Source: Hydrogenophaga sp.
GTDB taxonomy: Bacteria; Pseudomonadota; Gammaproteobacteria; Burkholderiales; Burkholderiaceae_C
DNA: 64,000 nucleotides
Direction of reading: 5' to 3'
NCBI RefSeq assembly: GCF_025699295.1
Contig: NZ_JAILWB010000014.1
Location: forward strand, 1-64,000
Position 1 is the stretch's first letter; each line of letters opens with the position of its first letter. The position numbers were made by a program, and so were the translations under genes. The notes under the pieces are model-generated. The model was not told the DNA's origin, did not search any database, and was given only the letters and a program-made list of their open reading frames with translations. Of the stretch, positions 17,178-25,806 are shown piece by piece.

Positions 17178-18452
17178 ATGTCATCGCACCCACTCGCAGC
17201 CGCGACCGCCAGCCCACCTGCCGTGAACATTTCTCATCCCGGATCGGGTATGGGCGCGCGGCCCGCCCTAGCGGCGCGCATGCGACACATTCTGTGTCTT
17301 GACGACTTCGATCAGGCAGCCCGCAGCCACTTGCCGCTCCCGGTGTACAGCTACATCGCTGGTGCCGCCGAAACCAACCAGTCCTTTCACGCCAATCGCG
17401 AAGCCTTCAGGCAATACGAGTTCGTGCCGCGCGTGCTGGTCGACATCACGGGGCGGGACACAGGCATCACCCTCTTCGGGCAGCGTTTTGAAGCCCCTTT
17501 CGGCATCGCGCCGATGGGCCTGGCCGCACTGTCGGCATACCGCGGTGATATCGTGCTCGCAGCGGCAGCGCGCCGCGAGAACATTCCGTTCGTGATGAGC
17601 GGCTCCTCGCTCATCCGCCTGGAAGATGTGGTCAAGGTCAACCCCGACGCCTGGTTCCAGGCCTACCTGCCGGGCGACGATTCCGGCATGCTCGCGCTAC
17701 TCGAACGCGCACGCCAAGCGGGCTACAAGACACTGGTCATCACCCTGGACACGCCTGCGGCGGCCAATCGGGAGAACAACGTGCGCGCCGGTTTCTCCAT
17801 TCCCGTGCGGCCCGGCGTACGCCTTGCGTGGCAGGGCATGACACACCCGCGCTGGCTGTTCGGCACCTTCCTGCGCACGTTGGTTCAGCACGGCATGCCG
17901 CATTTCGAGAACAGTTACGCCACGCGCGGCGCACCCATTCTCTCGCCCAATGTCGAGCGCAACCTCGGGGACCGGGGTCACCTCAACTGGCACCACCTGC
18001 GCATGATCCGGGCGCACTGGAGCGGACCATTGGTCGTCAAGGGCGTGCTCGACGCGCGCGATGCACGCCGCGCTGCAGACGAAGGAGCCAACGGCGTGAT
18101 CGTCTCCAACCATGGCGGACGCCAGCTCGATGGCGCCGTCGCGCCGCTGCGCGTGCTGCAACGCATCGTTGAAGCCTGCCCCGACATTCCCGTGATGCTC
18201 GATAGCGGCGTTCGCCGCGGCAGTGATGTGCTGAAGGCACTCGCCCTGGGTGCGAAGTTCGTCTTCGTCGGCCGGCCGTTCAGCTTTGCTGCCGCGGTAG
18301 CTGGCGAAGCAGGCGTACTGCACGCCATCGACCTGCTCAAGGCAGAAGTCTCGCGCAACATGGCCCTCCTGGGCGTCACCGCTGTTGACCAGCTCGATCC
18401 GGACTGCCTCATCAGCCACGCAACCTTTTCCCAACCGGAGTACCGACCATGA
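17178..18452 (+). CDS. FMN-dependent alpha-hydroxyacid oxidase/dehydrogenase
   Basis: (S)-2-hydroxyacid oxidase family (L-lactate/glycolate/mandelate type), 424 residues. A TIM barrel with the family's residues is visible: PLPVYSYIAGAAETN, WFQAYLPGDD, the active-site Lys in VVKGVLDARDA, and His plus Arg in SNHGGRQLDGA. The FMN phosphate loops are MLDSGVRRGSDV and FVGRPF. The first 25-35 residues are not family-like, so translation may begin at 17250 or 17280. It oxidises a 2-hydroxyacid to a 2-oxoacid, a natural substrate for the RraA-type aldolase that it overlaps by four bases. Confidence 0.9.
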   Translation: MSSHPLAAATASPPAVNISHPGSGMGARPALAARMRHILCLDDFDQAARSHLPLPVYSYIAGAAETNQSFHANREAFRQYEFVPRVLVDITGRDTGITLFGQRFEAPFGIAPMGLAALSAYRGDIVLAAAARRENIPFVMSGSSLIRLEDVVKVNPDAWFQAYLPGDDSGMLALLERARQAGYKTLVITLDTPAAANRENNVRAGFSIPVRPGVRLAWQGMTHPRWLFGTFLRTLVQHGMPHFENSYATRGAPILSPNVERNLGDRGHLNWHHLRMIRAHWSGPLVVKGVLDARDARRAADEGANGVIVSNHGGRQLDGAVAPLRVLQRIVEACPDIPVMLDSGVRRGSDVLKALALGAKFVFVGRPFSFAAAVAGEAGVLHAIDLLKAEVSRNMALLGVTAVDQLDPDCLISHATFSQPEYRP

Positions 18453-19126
18453 CCGGACTGCAGATTCTCCAGCGCACCCAATGCATCTCCGCGGATCACG
18501 TGAAGGCCTTTCGTGAAATCCCCGTAGCCAACATCAGCGACTGCATGACACGCATGAGCGCCGGTGGCCCGCGCCTGCGCCCCATGCACAGGTCCGGACG
18601 GCTGGCCGGCGCGGCCATCACGGTGAAAACGCGTCCCGGCGACAACCTGATGATTCACAAGGCGCTGGACATGGCTCAACCCGGCGACGTGATCGTGGTC
18701 GATGGTGGGGGGGACCTCACCAATGCCCTTATCGGCGAGCTGATGACGACCTTCGCGATCACCCGAGGCATCGCCGGCTTTGTGATCAACGGCGCGATTC
18801 GGGACATCGACGTCATCGGCAGCGGCGACTTCCCGGTCTACGCCGCCGGCATCACGCACCGTGGTCCCTACAAGGACGGTCCTGGCGAGATCAACGTGCC
18901 GATTGCGATCGCCGGCATGGTGATCAACCCTGGAGACCTGATCCTCGGCGACGCCGACGGCATGCTGTGCGTACCGATGGCGCACGCTGACACCATCCTC
19001 GCGGCGGCGCGCCAGAAGGTGACGGCCGAGCAAACAACGCTGGCCGACATCGCTGCCGGCCGACTCGATACCTCATGGGTGGACAGGACCTTGCAGCGCA
19101 TCGGCTGCGAGCCCACACCGCGCTAG
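18449..19126 (+). CDS. RraA-family aldolase (HMG/CHA aldolase-like)
   Basis: RraA/MenG-like protein of 225 residues. The family core is present: VANISDCMTRM, HKALDMAQPGDVIVVDGGGD, LIGELMTTFAITRGIAGFVI and GAIRDIDVIGSGDFPVYA. The Arg-Asp pair in GAIRD corresponds to the substrate and metal-binding residues of class II pyruvate aldolases such as 4-hydroxy-4-methyl-2-oxoglutarate aldolase. It is more likely a catabolic aldolase or oxaloacetate decarboxylase than an RNase E inhibitor because it is translationally coupled to a 2-hydroxyacid oxidase. Last gene of the operon. Confidence 0.85.
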   Translation: MTGLQILQRTQCISADHVKAFREIPVANISDCMTRMSAGGPRLRPMHRSGRLAGAAITVKTRPGDNLMIHKALDMAQPGDVIVVDGGGDLTNALIGELMTTFAITRGIAGFVINGAIRDIDVIGSGDFPVYAAGITHRGPYKDGPGEINVPIAIAGMVINPGDLILGDADGMLCVPMAHADTILAAARQKVTAEQTTLADIAAGRLDTSWVDRTLQRIGCEPTPR

Positions 19127-19175
19127 AACCCGATCAGAGCCGGCATACACCCAGCCGCGCATGCGGGGCGACCAG

Positions 19176-19766
19176 TCAGTTGCCCGCGATGCGCCGGGCC
19201 AGACGCCAGAGGGCCTGACGGTGGGCCGCAGCCAGCGTGTCCACCAGGCTGTCGGCCAGCGCCACCTTGAGATCAGCCTCACCCATCGTGGTGGGCGTCC
19301 CGGCGTCGCGCTCGTCGCTCAGCCACCAGCGTGCCTTCAGGTGCAGTGAGCTCCGCGCGGCGTCCGCGATCAGGGCATCGATCTGCACCCGCAGGCGCCG
19401 GGCCACCGCCACGCCCGCTGGCGCAGGGGCGCGCCAGACCAGCCCCTCACCGCGCAAGCGCGCCAAATCTGTCACCAGGCGATCCGGAATGCTCTCGCGC
19501 AACGGCTCGACCCAGCGGTGCCCCACGAGAGGCAGCAGCGTCGCAGCGCCGCTGGCGACCACCAGCGTGTCGCGGTCCAGCGCGCCTGGCATGCGCACCA
19601 CGCCGGCCATCTCCCAGATGGTGCCATCGCCCGGCCGGGCTGCCGGTGCGGGCTCCGGCGGTTCGGCGCGCAACTCGTACCAGTGCGTGGCCTCGGTGGT
19701 GCCCGCGCAACCGGCCAGCACCCAGGGAGCCAGGCACAGGCTGGCCAGCGTTGCACGGCGCTTCAT
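19176..19766 (-). CDS. PqiC-like ABC transport auxiliary lipoprotein
   Basis: A 196-residue lipoprotein (MKRRATLASLCLAPWVLAGC, lipidated Cys in LAGC) of the PqiC/ABC-type transport auxiliary family. Typical features are THWYELRAEPP near the new N-terminus and WVEPLRESIPDRLVTDL in the middle. It probably sits on the inner face of the outer membrane and completes the path of the MCE protein. It overlaps the MlaD-like gene by four bases. Last gene of the four-gene lipid-transport operon. Confidence 0.83.
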   Translation of the reverse strand: MKRRATLASLCLAPWVLAGCAGTTEATHWYELRAEPPEPAPAARPGDGTIWEMAGVVRMPGALDRDTLVVASGAATLLPLVGHRWVEPLRESIPDRLVTDLARLRGEGLVWRAPAPAGVAVARRLRVQIDALIADAARSSLHLKARWWLSDERDAGTPTTMGEADLKVALADSLVDTLAAAHRQALWRLARRIAGN

Positions 19767-20794
19767 TCCGCCACCTTTCTGCCCCGAAGGAGCGCATCCG
19801 GTTGTTGTTCGAGCATCTCGGCCAGATCGCGCAGGGCACGCGCCGCACGCGACAGATCCGCCAGCGCACGGTCCGCGCCCAGGGCGAGCCGGGAATCGCT
19901 CGACGTGGTCTCGCGCAGCGCAGCGGCGCTGCGTGCCACCTCGTCCGCCGCGCGCTGCAGGTTCTGCACCAGGGGTGCGTCCGGTGCGATCAGCTCGGCC
20001 ACGCGATCGGATGTGCGCCCCATGCCGATCGCGGTGGTGTCCACCGAGTTCGCTGCCTGGCCGAGACCGTCCATGGCGCGCCGGGTAGCGGCGAGCGAGC
20101 GCTGCAGCTCGTCGGCCAACGGGTCCAGGCGCCGGTCCAGGCGGGTCGACACCCGTCGGATCGTGGCCGTGGTCTCGGCGAGATCGTCCAGCGCCTGCAG
20201 CAGTTGCGGGCCTGAAAGCACCGCGCGCGCCGACGCGGCGATGGCCGCGATGTCGTCGGTGATGCGGCGCAGGTCCAGCCCTTCGATCTGGTCGCGCAGG
20301 TTCTGGATCGCTGTGGCCGAAGTGGGGATTTCCGTCGCGCCCTGGCGGCTGCCACGCAAGCTGCCCGCGCGGCCGGGACGCAGATCCAGGTCGACGTACA
20401 GCAGGCCCGTGAGCAGGCTCTGTATCGAGAGCTGCGCGCTCAGCCCCCGCTCGACCAGCGCAGGCAGTGCCGGCCTCGCGCTGCCCTCTGTGCGCTCGCC
20501 ATCCAGGCCCCTGACGGCATCGCTGTCGAGCACGGCCACCACCGGAATCGAGAAGCTGTCAGAGGCCTGGTCATAGGCCACCTCGATGGATTCGACACTG
20601 CCCACCCGCACGCCCCGAAACACCACCGGCGCGCCCACCTGCAGGCCGTACACCGACTCGCTGAAGTGCATCACCGTGCGCTCCCTGGGCTTGAAGTAGT
20701 TGTTGCCCGCGAGCGCGATGATGGCGACCGCGATCACGGCCATGCCCACGACCACGAAGGTACCGATCAGTGTCGGGTTGGCCTTGCGTTTCAT
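19763..20794 (-). CDS. MCE-domain (MlaD-like) lipid transport protein
   Basis: A 343-residue protein with one N-terminal transmembrane helix (residues about 9-30, TLIGTFVVVGMAVIAVAIIAL) and a single MCE domain (about 38-115; VYGLQVGAPVVFRGVRVGSV). The rest is a long, Ala/Leu/Arg-rich alpha-helical region resembling the C-terminal helices of MCE proteins. It binds or channels lipids in the periplasm for the adjacent ABC transporter. Start and stop overlap both neighbours by four bases. Confidence 0.9.
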   Translation of the reverse strand: MKRKANPTLIGTFVVVGMAVIAVAIIALAGNNYFKPRERTVMHFSESVYGLQVGAPVVFRGVRVGSVESIEVAYDQASDSFSIPVVAVLDSDAVRGLDGERTEGSARPALPALVERGLSAQLSIQSLLTGLLYVDLDLRPGRAGSLRGSRQGATEIPTSATAIQNLRDQIEGLDLRRITDDIAAIAASARAVLSGPQLLQALDDLAETTATIRRVSTRLDRRLDPLADELQRSLAATRRAMDGLGQAANSVDTTAIGMGRTSDRVAELIAPDAPLVQNLQRAADEVARSAAALRETTSSDSRLALGADRALADLSRAARALRDLAEMLEQQPDALLRGRKVAE

Positions 20795-21615
20795 GCCCTT
20801 TCCTCCTTGCCTTGATCTGACGCGCCTCGCCGCAGGAAGCGCTGCACGTCTTCGGGGCCATTGCGGCGCAGCTCCTTCGGCGGACCCAGCGCCGTCATGG
20901 TCTTGCTCTGTGCATCCAGGAACAGCAGACGGTCTGCCAGCGCAAAGATGCTCTCGAGCTCGTGACTGACCATCACCACGGTGGTGCCCAGGTCGTCGCG
21001 CAGGTGCAGGATGAGCTCGTCGAGGTGCGCGGAGGTCAGTGGGTCCAGGCCCGCCGAGGGCTCGTCAAGGAACAGCAGGGACGGGTTCAACGCCAGCGCG
21101 CGGGCGATGGCGGCGCGCTTGCGCATGCCACCGCTGAGCGTGGCCGGCTCGGCATCGAAGCTGCCGGCCAGCCCCACGAGCGCGAGCTTGAAGCGCGCCT
21201 CCTGTTCGCGCTGCGACGCGTCCATGTCCGTCAGCACCTGCATCGGCAGCATGACGTTCTCGCCCACCGTCATGCTGCTCCACAGCGCGCCGGCCTGGAA
21301 CATGACACCGAACGACTGCAGCAACGCGGTCCGCGCGCCTTCGTCGGCCGCATACAGGTCCTGCGTGCCGTACAGCACCTGCCCTTTGGCGGGCATCTGA
21401 AGACCGATGAGATGGCGCAGCAGCGTGCTCTTGCCACAACCGCTGCCACCCGCCAGTGCCAGCACCTCACCCGACAGGATGTTGAAGTCCAGGTCGCGCT
21501 GGACGACCGTGCTGCCGAAAGCCATGGTCAGTCCCTGCACGCGCACCAATGGCTCGCGTCGCGAGTCGATCACGGCGGGCTGGAGTGAGCGGGCGGGGGT
21601 GAGCAGGTCGGGCAT
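20791..21615 (-). CDS. MlaF-like ABC transporter ATPase
   Basis: A 274-residue ABC ATPase. Walker A is GGSGCGKSTLLRHLIG, the Q-loop MFQAGALW, the signature LSGGMRKRAAIARAL, Walker B LLFLDEPSAGLD, and the H-loop MVSHELES. The LSGGM and PSAGLDP variants are typical of MlaF-type lipid exporters/importers. The start ATG overlaps the permease stop (TGATG). It powers phospholipid movement between membranes together with the MlaE-like permease. Confidence 0.93.
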   Translation of the reverse strand: MPDLLTPARSLQPAVIDSRREPLVRVQGLTMAFGSTVVQRDLDFNILSGEVLALAGGSGCGKSTLLRHLIGLQMPAKGQVLYGTQDLYAADEGARTALLQSFGVMFQAGALWSSMTVGENVMLPMQVLTDMDASQREQEARFKLALVGLAGSFDAEPATLSGGMRKRAAIARALALNPSLLFLDEPSAGLDPLTSAHLDELILHLRDDLGTTVVMVSHELESIFALADRLLFLDAQSKTMTALGPPKELRRNGPEDVQRFLRRGASDQGKEERA

Positions 21616-22796
21616 CAGATATCCAGGCGTTGAAACACCACCGTGAGCACGGAAGCGACCACGACGATCCACACAATGGCTTGTACCACCGATGCGGTGG
21701 TCGCATCGCCTACGGCCTGCGCGCTGCGTCCGGCCGACATGCCCTGCAGACAGCCTGCGAGGGCCACCAGCACCGCGTACGAGGTGCCCTTGATCAGACC
21801 CACCAGCACGTGCTGCAAGGTCAGCGCCTGCATGCTGGCGTACACATACTCCAGCGGCGTCACACCATAGATGAGCACCGCCACCAGCCAGCCCACCGCC
21901 ATGCCGACCAGGGCACCGAACGCGGTGAGCAGCGGCCCCACGATGAGCAGGGCCAGCACACGCGGCAGGACGAGGAAATCCACCGGATTCACGCCCATGG
22001 TCGCCAGCGCGTCCACCTCCTCGTTGGCGCGCATGCTGCCGATCTGCGCCGCGAAGGCCGCACCCACGCGACCCGCGAGCACGATGCCCACCAGCAACGC
22101 CGCCACTTCGCGCACCACGCCCACCGTCACCAGATCCGCGATGTAGTTCTGCGCACCGAATCGCTGCAGCTGCGCCGCGCCCATGTAGGCCACGATGAGG
22201 CCAACCAGAAAACACACCAGCGCCACGATGGGCAGGCTGCGCGGCCCTGTCTGTTCGATCTGCCAGGCCAGGTCGGCCGCACGCATGTCGCTGCGACCAC
22301 GGCACCAGCGCCCCAGCGACAGCAGCACCTCGCCCAAAAAGGTGAATGTCTTGCGGCGTTGCGCCCAGGAGGCCGTTACCCACGCGCCCAGCCGGGCCAT
22401 GCGGCCCGGCGGAGGCAGCCTGGTGACGTTGGCAGCAGTCGGCGCGGCTGCCAGCGCGAGCGCCAGGATCTGCTTCAGGCCTTCGGGCAAGCCACTGAGG
22501 TCAACGTCGCCCTCATGGCGTGCGAGCGGCTCGAGCCGATGCCACAACGTCGACGCCAGCCCGGCATCCCACGAGTGCAGGCGGGTCGCGTCGATGCGCA
22601 CGTTGCCCGCGGCTCGCGTGGCCGGCGGGGCAGACACCTCGGCGCGGCGCCCGCGCCAGGCTCCATGGAGTTCCAGCACGCAGCCGTCGCCGTTCGAGAC
22701 CCAGCGTGCACCCGGTGCCAGTGCCCCGTCATTCACCTCCATCGTGCCCGACAAGGCCTTTCCGCTGGGGACATCGCGCATGAAGAACCCATTCAT
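21615..22796 (-). CDS. MlaE-like ABC permease with N-terminal STAS-like domain
   Basis: A 393-residue lipid ABC permease. The N-terminal 130 residues look like a STAS domain (VRIDATRLHSWDAGLASTLW, VDLSGLPEGLKQIL), taking the place of a separate MlaB. The C-terminal part is MlaE, with five to six helices and the hallmark ADLVTVGVVREVAALLVGIV, GRVGAAFAAQIGSMRANEEV and DALATMGVNPVDFLVLPR. In-frame ATGs at 22781 and 22742 are alternative starts. First gene of the operon. No mlaC is present, so the PqiC-like lipoprotein may take the outer-membrane role. Confidence 0.9.
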   Translation of the reverse strand: MNGFFMRDVPSGKALSGTMEVNDGALAPGARWVSNGDGCVLELHGAWRGRRAEVSAPPATRAAGNVRIDATRLHSWDAGLASTLWHRLEPLARHEGDVDLSGLPEGLKQILALALAAAPTAANVTRLPPPGRMARLGAWVTASWAQRRKTFTFLGEVLLSLGRWCRGRSDMRAADLAWQIEQTGPRSLPIVALVCFLVGLIVAYMGAAQLQRFGAQNYIADLVTVGVVREVAALLVGIVLAGRVGAAFAAQIGSMRANEEVDALATMGVNPVDFLVLPRVLALLIVGPLLTAFGALVGMAVGWLVAVLIYGVTPLEYVYASMQALTLQHVLVGLIKGTSYAVLVALAGCLQGMSAGRSAQAVGDATTASVVQAIVWIVVVASVLTVVFQRLDI

Positions 22797-22886
22797 CTTC
22801 GGAACCCGGATTCTATCGACGGCGCTTTTCCGTCGGTCGCGCCAGCGTCACGCCCCCTGCCCACCAAGCACCGAGAATGACAGGCC

Positions 22887-23681
22887 ATGACGACATCTTC
22901 CACACCCACCCTCGCCGCGCCCGACGGCGCGCGCGAGCCCGCCCGCCTGCTGCCGAGTGCCTCCAATTTTCGCGACCTGGGCGGCCACATCGGCCTGGAC
23001 GGGCGCCGCGTGCGGCAGGGCCGCGTGTACCGCTCCGACCATCTGGCGGGCCTCTCGCCAGAGGACGTGCGCCGGCTGCAGGGCCTGGGCCTGACGCACC
23101 GCATCGACTTCCGCGGGGTGGCCGAATGCGCAGCCCTGCCCGCGGACATCGCCGGCATCACCGCGCTGCCGCTGTCGATCGAACCCACTGTGGTGCACCG
23201 GGTGGAAGCCCTGCTGGCCTCGGGCACCGTGCCCACCGAAGCCGAAACGGTCGCGCTGATGTGCCAGACCTACCAGGGCTTCGCGCGCGAGGGTGCACCG
23301 GTGTATGCGCGCTTTTTCCGGCATCTGATCGAACAGCCCACGCCGCTGGTGTTTCACTGCACCGCGGGCAAAGACCGCACCGGTTTTGCCGCCGCGCTGC
23401 TGCTTGGCGCGCTGGGCGTGGCGCACGACGACATCGTGCAGGACTACCTGCTCACCAACCGCCTCTACCGCCGCAGCCCGCTGGTGCAGGCGCGCGGCCC
23501 GGCGCACGTGCTGGACGTGCTCTGGAGCGTGCAACCCGCCTTCCTCGAAGCAGCGTTCACCACCATCGAACGGGAGTTCGGTGGTCTGGCGCGCTACCTG
23601 GCAGGTCCCATCGGTCTGGCGCCCGCCGACCTCGAACGCCTGCAGGCATCGCTGCTGGAAGCAGGCACAGCCGCGACATGA
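22887..23681 (+). CDS. Tyrosine-protein phosphatase
   Basis: A 264-residue Y_phosphatase3-type (LRP1/IphP-like) phosphatase. It has the N-terminal SASNFRDLGG motif and the P-loop signature HCTAGKDRTGFAAALLLG with nucleophilic Cys. A helical middle part follows. No signal peptide is seen, so it acts in the cytoplasm on phosphotyrosine proteins or phosphoinositide-like substrates. It is divergent from the lipid-transport operon, 90 bases away. Confidence 0.88.
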   Translation: MTTSSTPTLAAPDGAREPARLLPSASNFRDLGGHIGLDGRRVRQGRVYRSDHLAGLSPEDVRRLQGLGLTHRIDFRGVAECAALPADIAGITALPLSIEPTVVHRVEALLASGTVPTEAETVALMCQTYQGFAREGAPVYARFFRHLIEQPTPLVFHCTAGKDRTGFAAALLLGALGVAHDDIVQDYLLTNRLYRRSPLVQARGPAHVLDVLWSVQPAFLEAAFTTIEREFGGLARYLAGPIGLAPADLERLQASLLEAGTAAT

Positions 23682-23855
23682 GCGCATCGCCCCACAACGG
23701 GCAAACCGCGGTGCCTGGCGATGCCCTGCGGAGTACCATCGACCCGCCTCGACACCCGTTTGCCTGGGCCGGGGTCTGTGCCTCAGTCCAGCGCTTGTCC
23801 CAGAACTGCGCGCGCTGACGCCCGGCCTTCCGCCCCATCCCTTCTCCGGTGAACC

Positions 23856-25583
23856 GTGACCCCACCCAAAACCCCTTCCTTGCACAAGCACCGCTCGAAA
23901 GCCGTCACCGACGGCATCGCCCGCGCCCCCCATCGCGCCTTCCTGCGCGCCACCGGCTTTGACGACGAGGCGTTCGGCAAGTCCATCGTCGGCATCGTCA
24001 GCACGCAGGGCGAGAACACACCTTGCTCCATGGGACTGGCGCCTCAGGCTGACCGCGCCCGGCTCGGCGTCGCCGCCGGTGGCGGCGTGCCGGTGACATT
24101 CACCACGATCTCCGTGTCGGACGGCACATCGATGAACCATGCCGGCATGCGCATGAGCCTGGTGTCCAGGGAAGTCGTCGCCGACAGCGTGGAGGTTGCG
24201 GTGCGCGGGCACGCCTACGATGGCCTGGTGGCGTTTGCGGGGTGCGACAAGACCCTGCCGGCGATGATGATGGCGATCGTGAGACTCAACGTGCCGGCCG
24301 CCTTCGTGTACGGCGGCGCCACCCTGCCCGGGCATGCCCATGGCGAGCAGGCCACCATCCTGACAGCGATCGAGGCCGTGGGCGCGGTGCAGACGGGCGC
24401 GATGTCGCCGCAGCACCTGCAGGGCATCGAAAGAACCTGCACTCCCACGGCGGGCTCCTGCCCGGGCCAGTTCACCGCCAACACGATGGCAATGGTGGGC
24501 GAGGCACTGGGCCTGTCTCCGCTGGGATCGTCCATGATGCCCGCCGTCTACAGCGAACGGCTGGCCATTGCGCAACGCGCTGGCGAGGGCGTGATGCGTG
24601 CGATCGAACGGGGCGGACCCCTGCCCCGCGAACTCGTGACGCGCAAGAGCCTGGAGAACGCCTGCGCCGCCGTGGCGGCCACCGGCGGCTCGACCAACGC
24701 GGCGCTTCACATCCCGGCCATTGCGCACGAGGCGGGGATCGACTTCTCGCTCGACGACGTGGCCACCGTCTTTCAGCGCACCCCCTTGATTGCCGACCTG
24801 CAGCCCGGTGGCAAGTACCTGGCGCGCGACCTGCACGAGGTCGGCGGCACGCCGATGATCCTCAAGACCTTGCTGGCATCCGGCCATCTGCATGGCGACG
24901 TGCTGACCCTGGATGGCGAACTGCTGGCCGACGCGCTGCAACGCTGGCCCGATGCCGACGGCATCATCGTGCGCCCCAGCGAACAGGCCATTCTTCCCAC
25001 CGGCGGTGTGACCGTGCTGCGGGGCAACCTGTGCCCCGACGGCGCGCTGCTGAAAGTCGCCGGGCTGCGCTCGCTGCAGTTCGCCGGACCGGCTCGCGTG
25101 TTCGAAAGCGAGGAAGACTGCATGCGCTCGGTGGCCGCGCGCATCTACCGGCCGGGCGAGGTCCTGGTCATCCGCAATGAGGGCCCCAAGGGCGGGCCGG
25201 GCATGCGGGAAATGCTGAGCGTGACGGCGGCACTCTACGGCCAGGGCATGGGCGAATCGGTGGCACTGCTCACCGATGGCCGCTTCTCGGGGGCCACCCG
25301 GGGCCTGTGCATCGGCTACGTGGGCCCCGAGGCCGCGCAGGGTGGGCCGATCGCGCTGATCCAGGACGGCGACCTCATCCGCATCGACGCAGCGGCAGGC
25401 CTGCTCGAACTCGAGCTGAGCGCGCAAGAGCTGGCAGACCGCAAGGCCCGCTGGACACCGCCCACACCCGCCCGGCTCGGCGGCGTGCTTGAAAAGTACG
25501 CCATCGTCGTGCGCCCCGCCCGGCAAGGCGCGGTCACCCATTCGGGCGCGGTCGAATGGCCATATGAGGACACCAGGCCTTGA
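23856..25583 (+). CDS. ilvD: Dihydroxy-acid dehydratase-family enzyme
   Basis: IlvD/Edd-family dehydratase of 575 residues that converts 2,3-dihydroxy acids to 2-oxo acids in isoleucine/valine synthesis. It starts with GTG. The three cluster Cys are Cys57 (NTPCSMG), Cys130 (FAGCDKTLP) and Cys202 (AGSCPGQFTANTM). Its length is nearer the [2Fe-2S] 560-575 residue class than the 616-residue E. coli [4Fe-4S] class. C-terminal motifs RNEGPKGGPGMREML and LLTDGRFSGATRGLCIGYV are standard. No other ilv or leu genes are adjacent. A sugar-acid dehydratase role cannot be fully excluded. Confidence 0.87.
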   Translation: MTPPKTPSLHKHRSKAVTDGIARAPHRAFLRATGFDDEAFGKSIVGIVSTQGENTPCSMGLAPQADRARLGVAAGGGVPVTFTTISVSDGTSMNHAGMRMSLVSREVVADSVEVAVRGHAYDGLVAFAGCDKTLPAMMMAIVRLNVPAAFVYGGATLPGHAHGEQATILTAIEAVGAVQTGAMSPQHLQGIERTCTPTAGSCPGQFTANTMAMVGEALGLSPLGSSMMPAVYSERLAIAQRAGEGVMRAIERGGPLPRELVTRKSLENACAAVAATGGSTNAALHIPAIAHEAGIDFSLDDVATVFQRTPLIADLQPGGKYLARDLHEVGGTPMILKTLLASGHLHGDVLTLDGELLADALQRWPDADGIIVRPSEQAILPTGGVTVLRGNLCPDGALLKVAGLRSLQFAGPARVFESEEDCMRSVAARIYRPGEVLVIRNEGPKGGPGMREMLSVTAALYGQGMGESVALLTDGRFSGATRGLCIGYVGPEAAQGGPIALIQDGDLIRIDAAAGLLELELSAQELADRKARWTPPTPARLGGVLEKYAIVVRPARQGAVTHSGAVEWPYEDTRP

Positions 25584-25649
25584 TGCAGTCCCAGGACATG
25601 TTCGGGCACCGTGGCCTGGCCTGACGGGCGCGGCAAGACCCGACGGAAA

Positions 25650-25680
25650 AAAAAAGCCCGGTCGAGACCGGGCTTTTCTC
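25650..25680. terminator. Bidirectional terminator between ilvD and tRNA-His
   Basis: GCCCGGT (25656-25662) pairs with ACCGGGC (25667-25673). A-run upstream and T-run downstream let it act for ilvD on the plus strand and for the tRNA-His transcript on the minus strand. Confidence 0.85.
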
Positions 25681-25690
25681 TTGTATCAAC

Positions 25691-25767
25691 TGGGGTGGCT
25701 GATGGGACTCGAACCCACGACGACAGGAATCACAATCCTGGACTCTACCAACTGAGCTACAGCCACC
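25691..25767 (-). tRNA. tRNA-His (GTG)
   Basis: Cloverleaf with acceptor GTGGCTG/CAGCCAC and the extra G(-1) opposite C73 that is specific to tRNA-His. The D arm reads TAGCTCAGTTGGTAGAG, the anticodon loop ATTGTGATT has anticodon GTG, and the T arm contains GGTTCGAGTCC. CCA is encoded. It lies 39 bases downstream of ppiD on the same strand. Confidence 0.97.
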
Positions 25768-25806
25768 GCAAGCCGACGATTATAGCCTCGAAGTAAGGCG
25801 TTCTCA

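Noticed and set aside
22848..25541. An 897-residue minus-strand reading frame
   Set aside because: It runs antisense to the phosphatase and ilvD genes and has no recognisable domain; both sense genes carry intact catalytic motifs.
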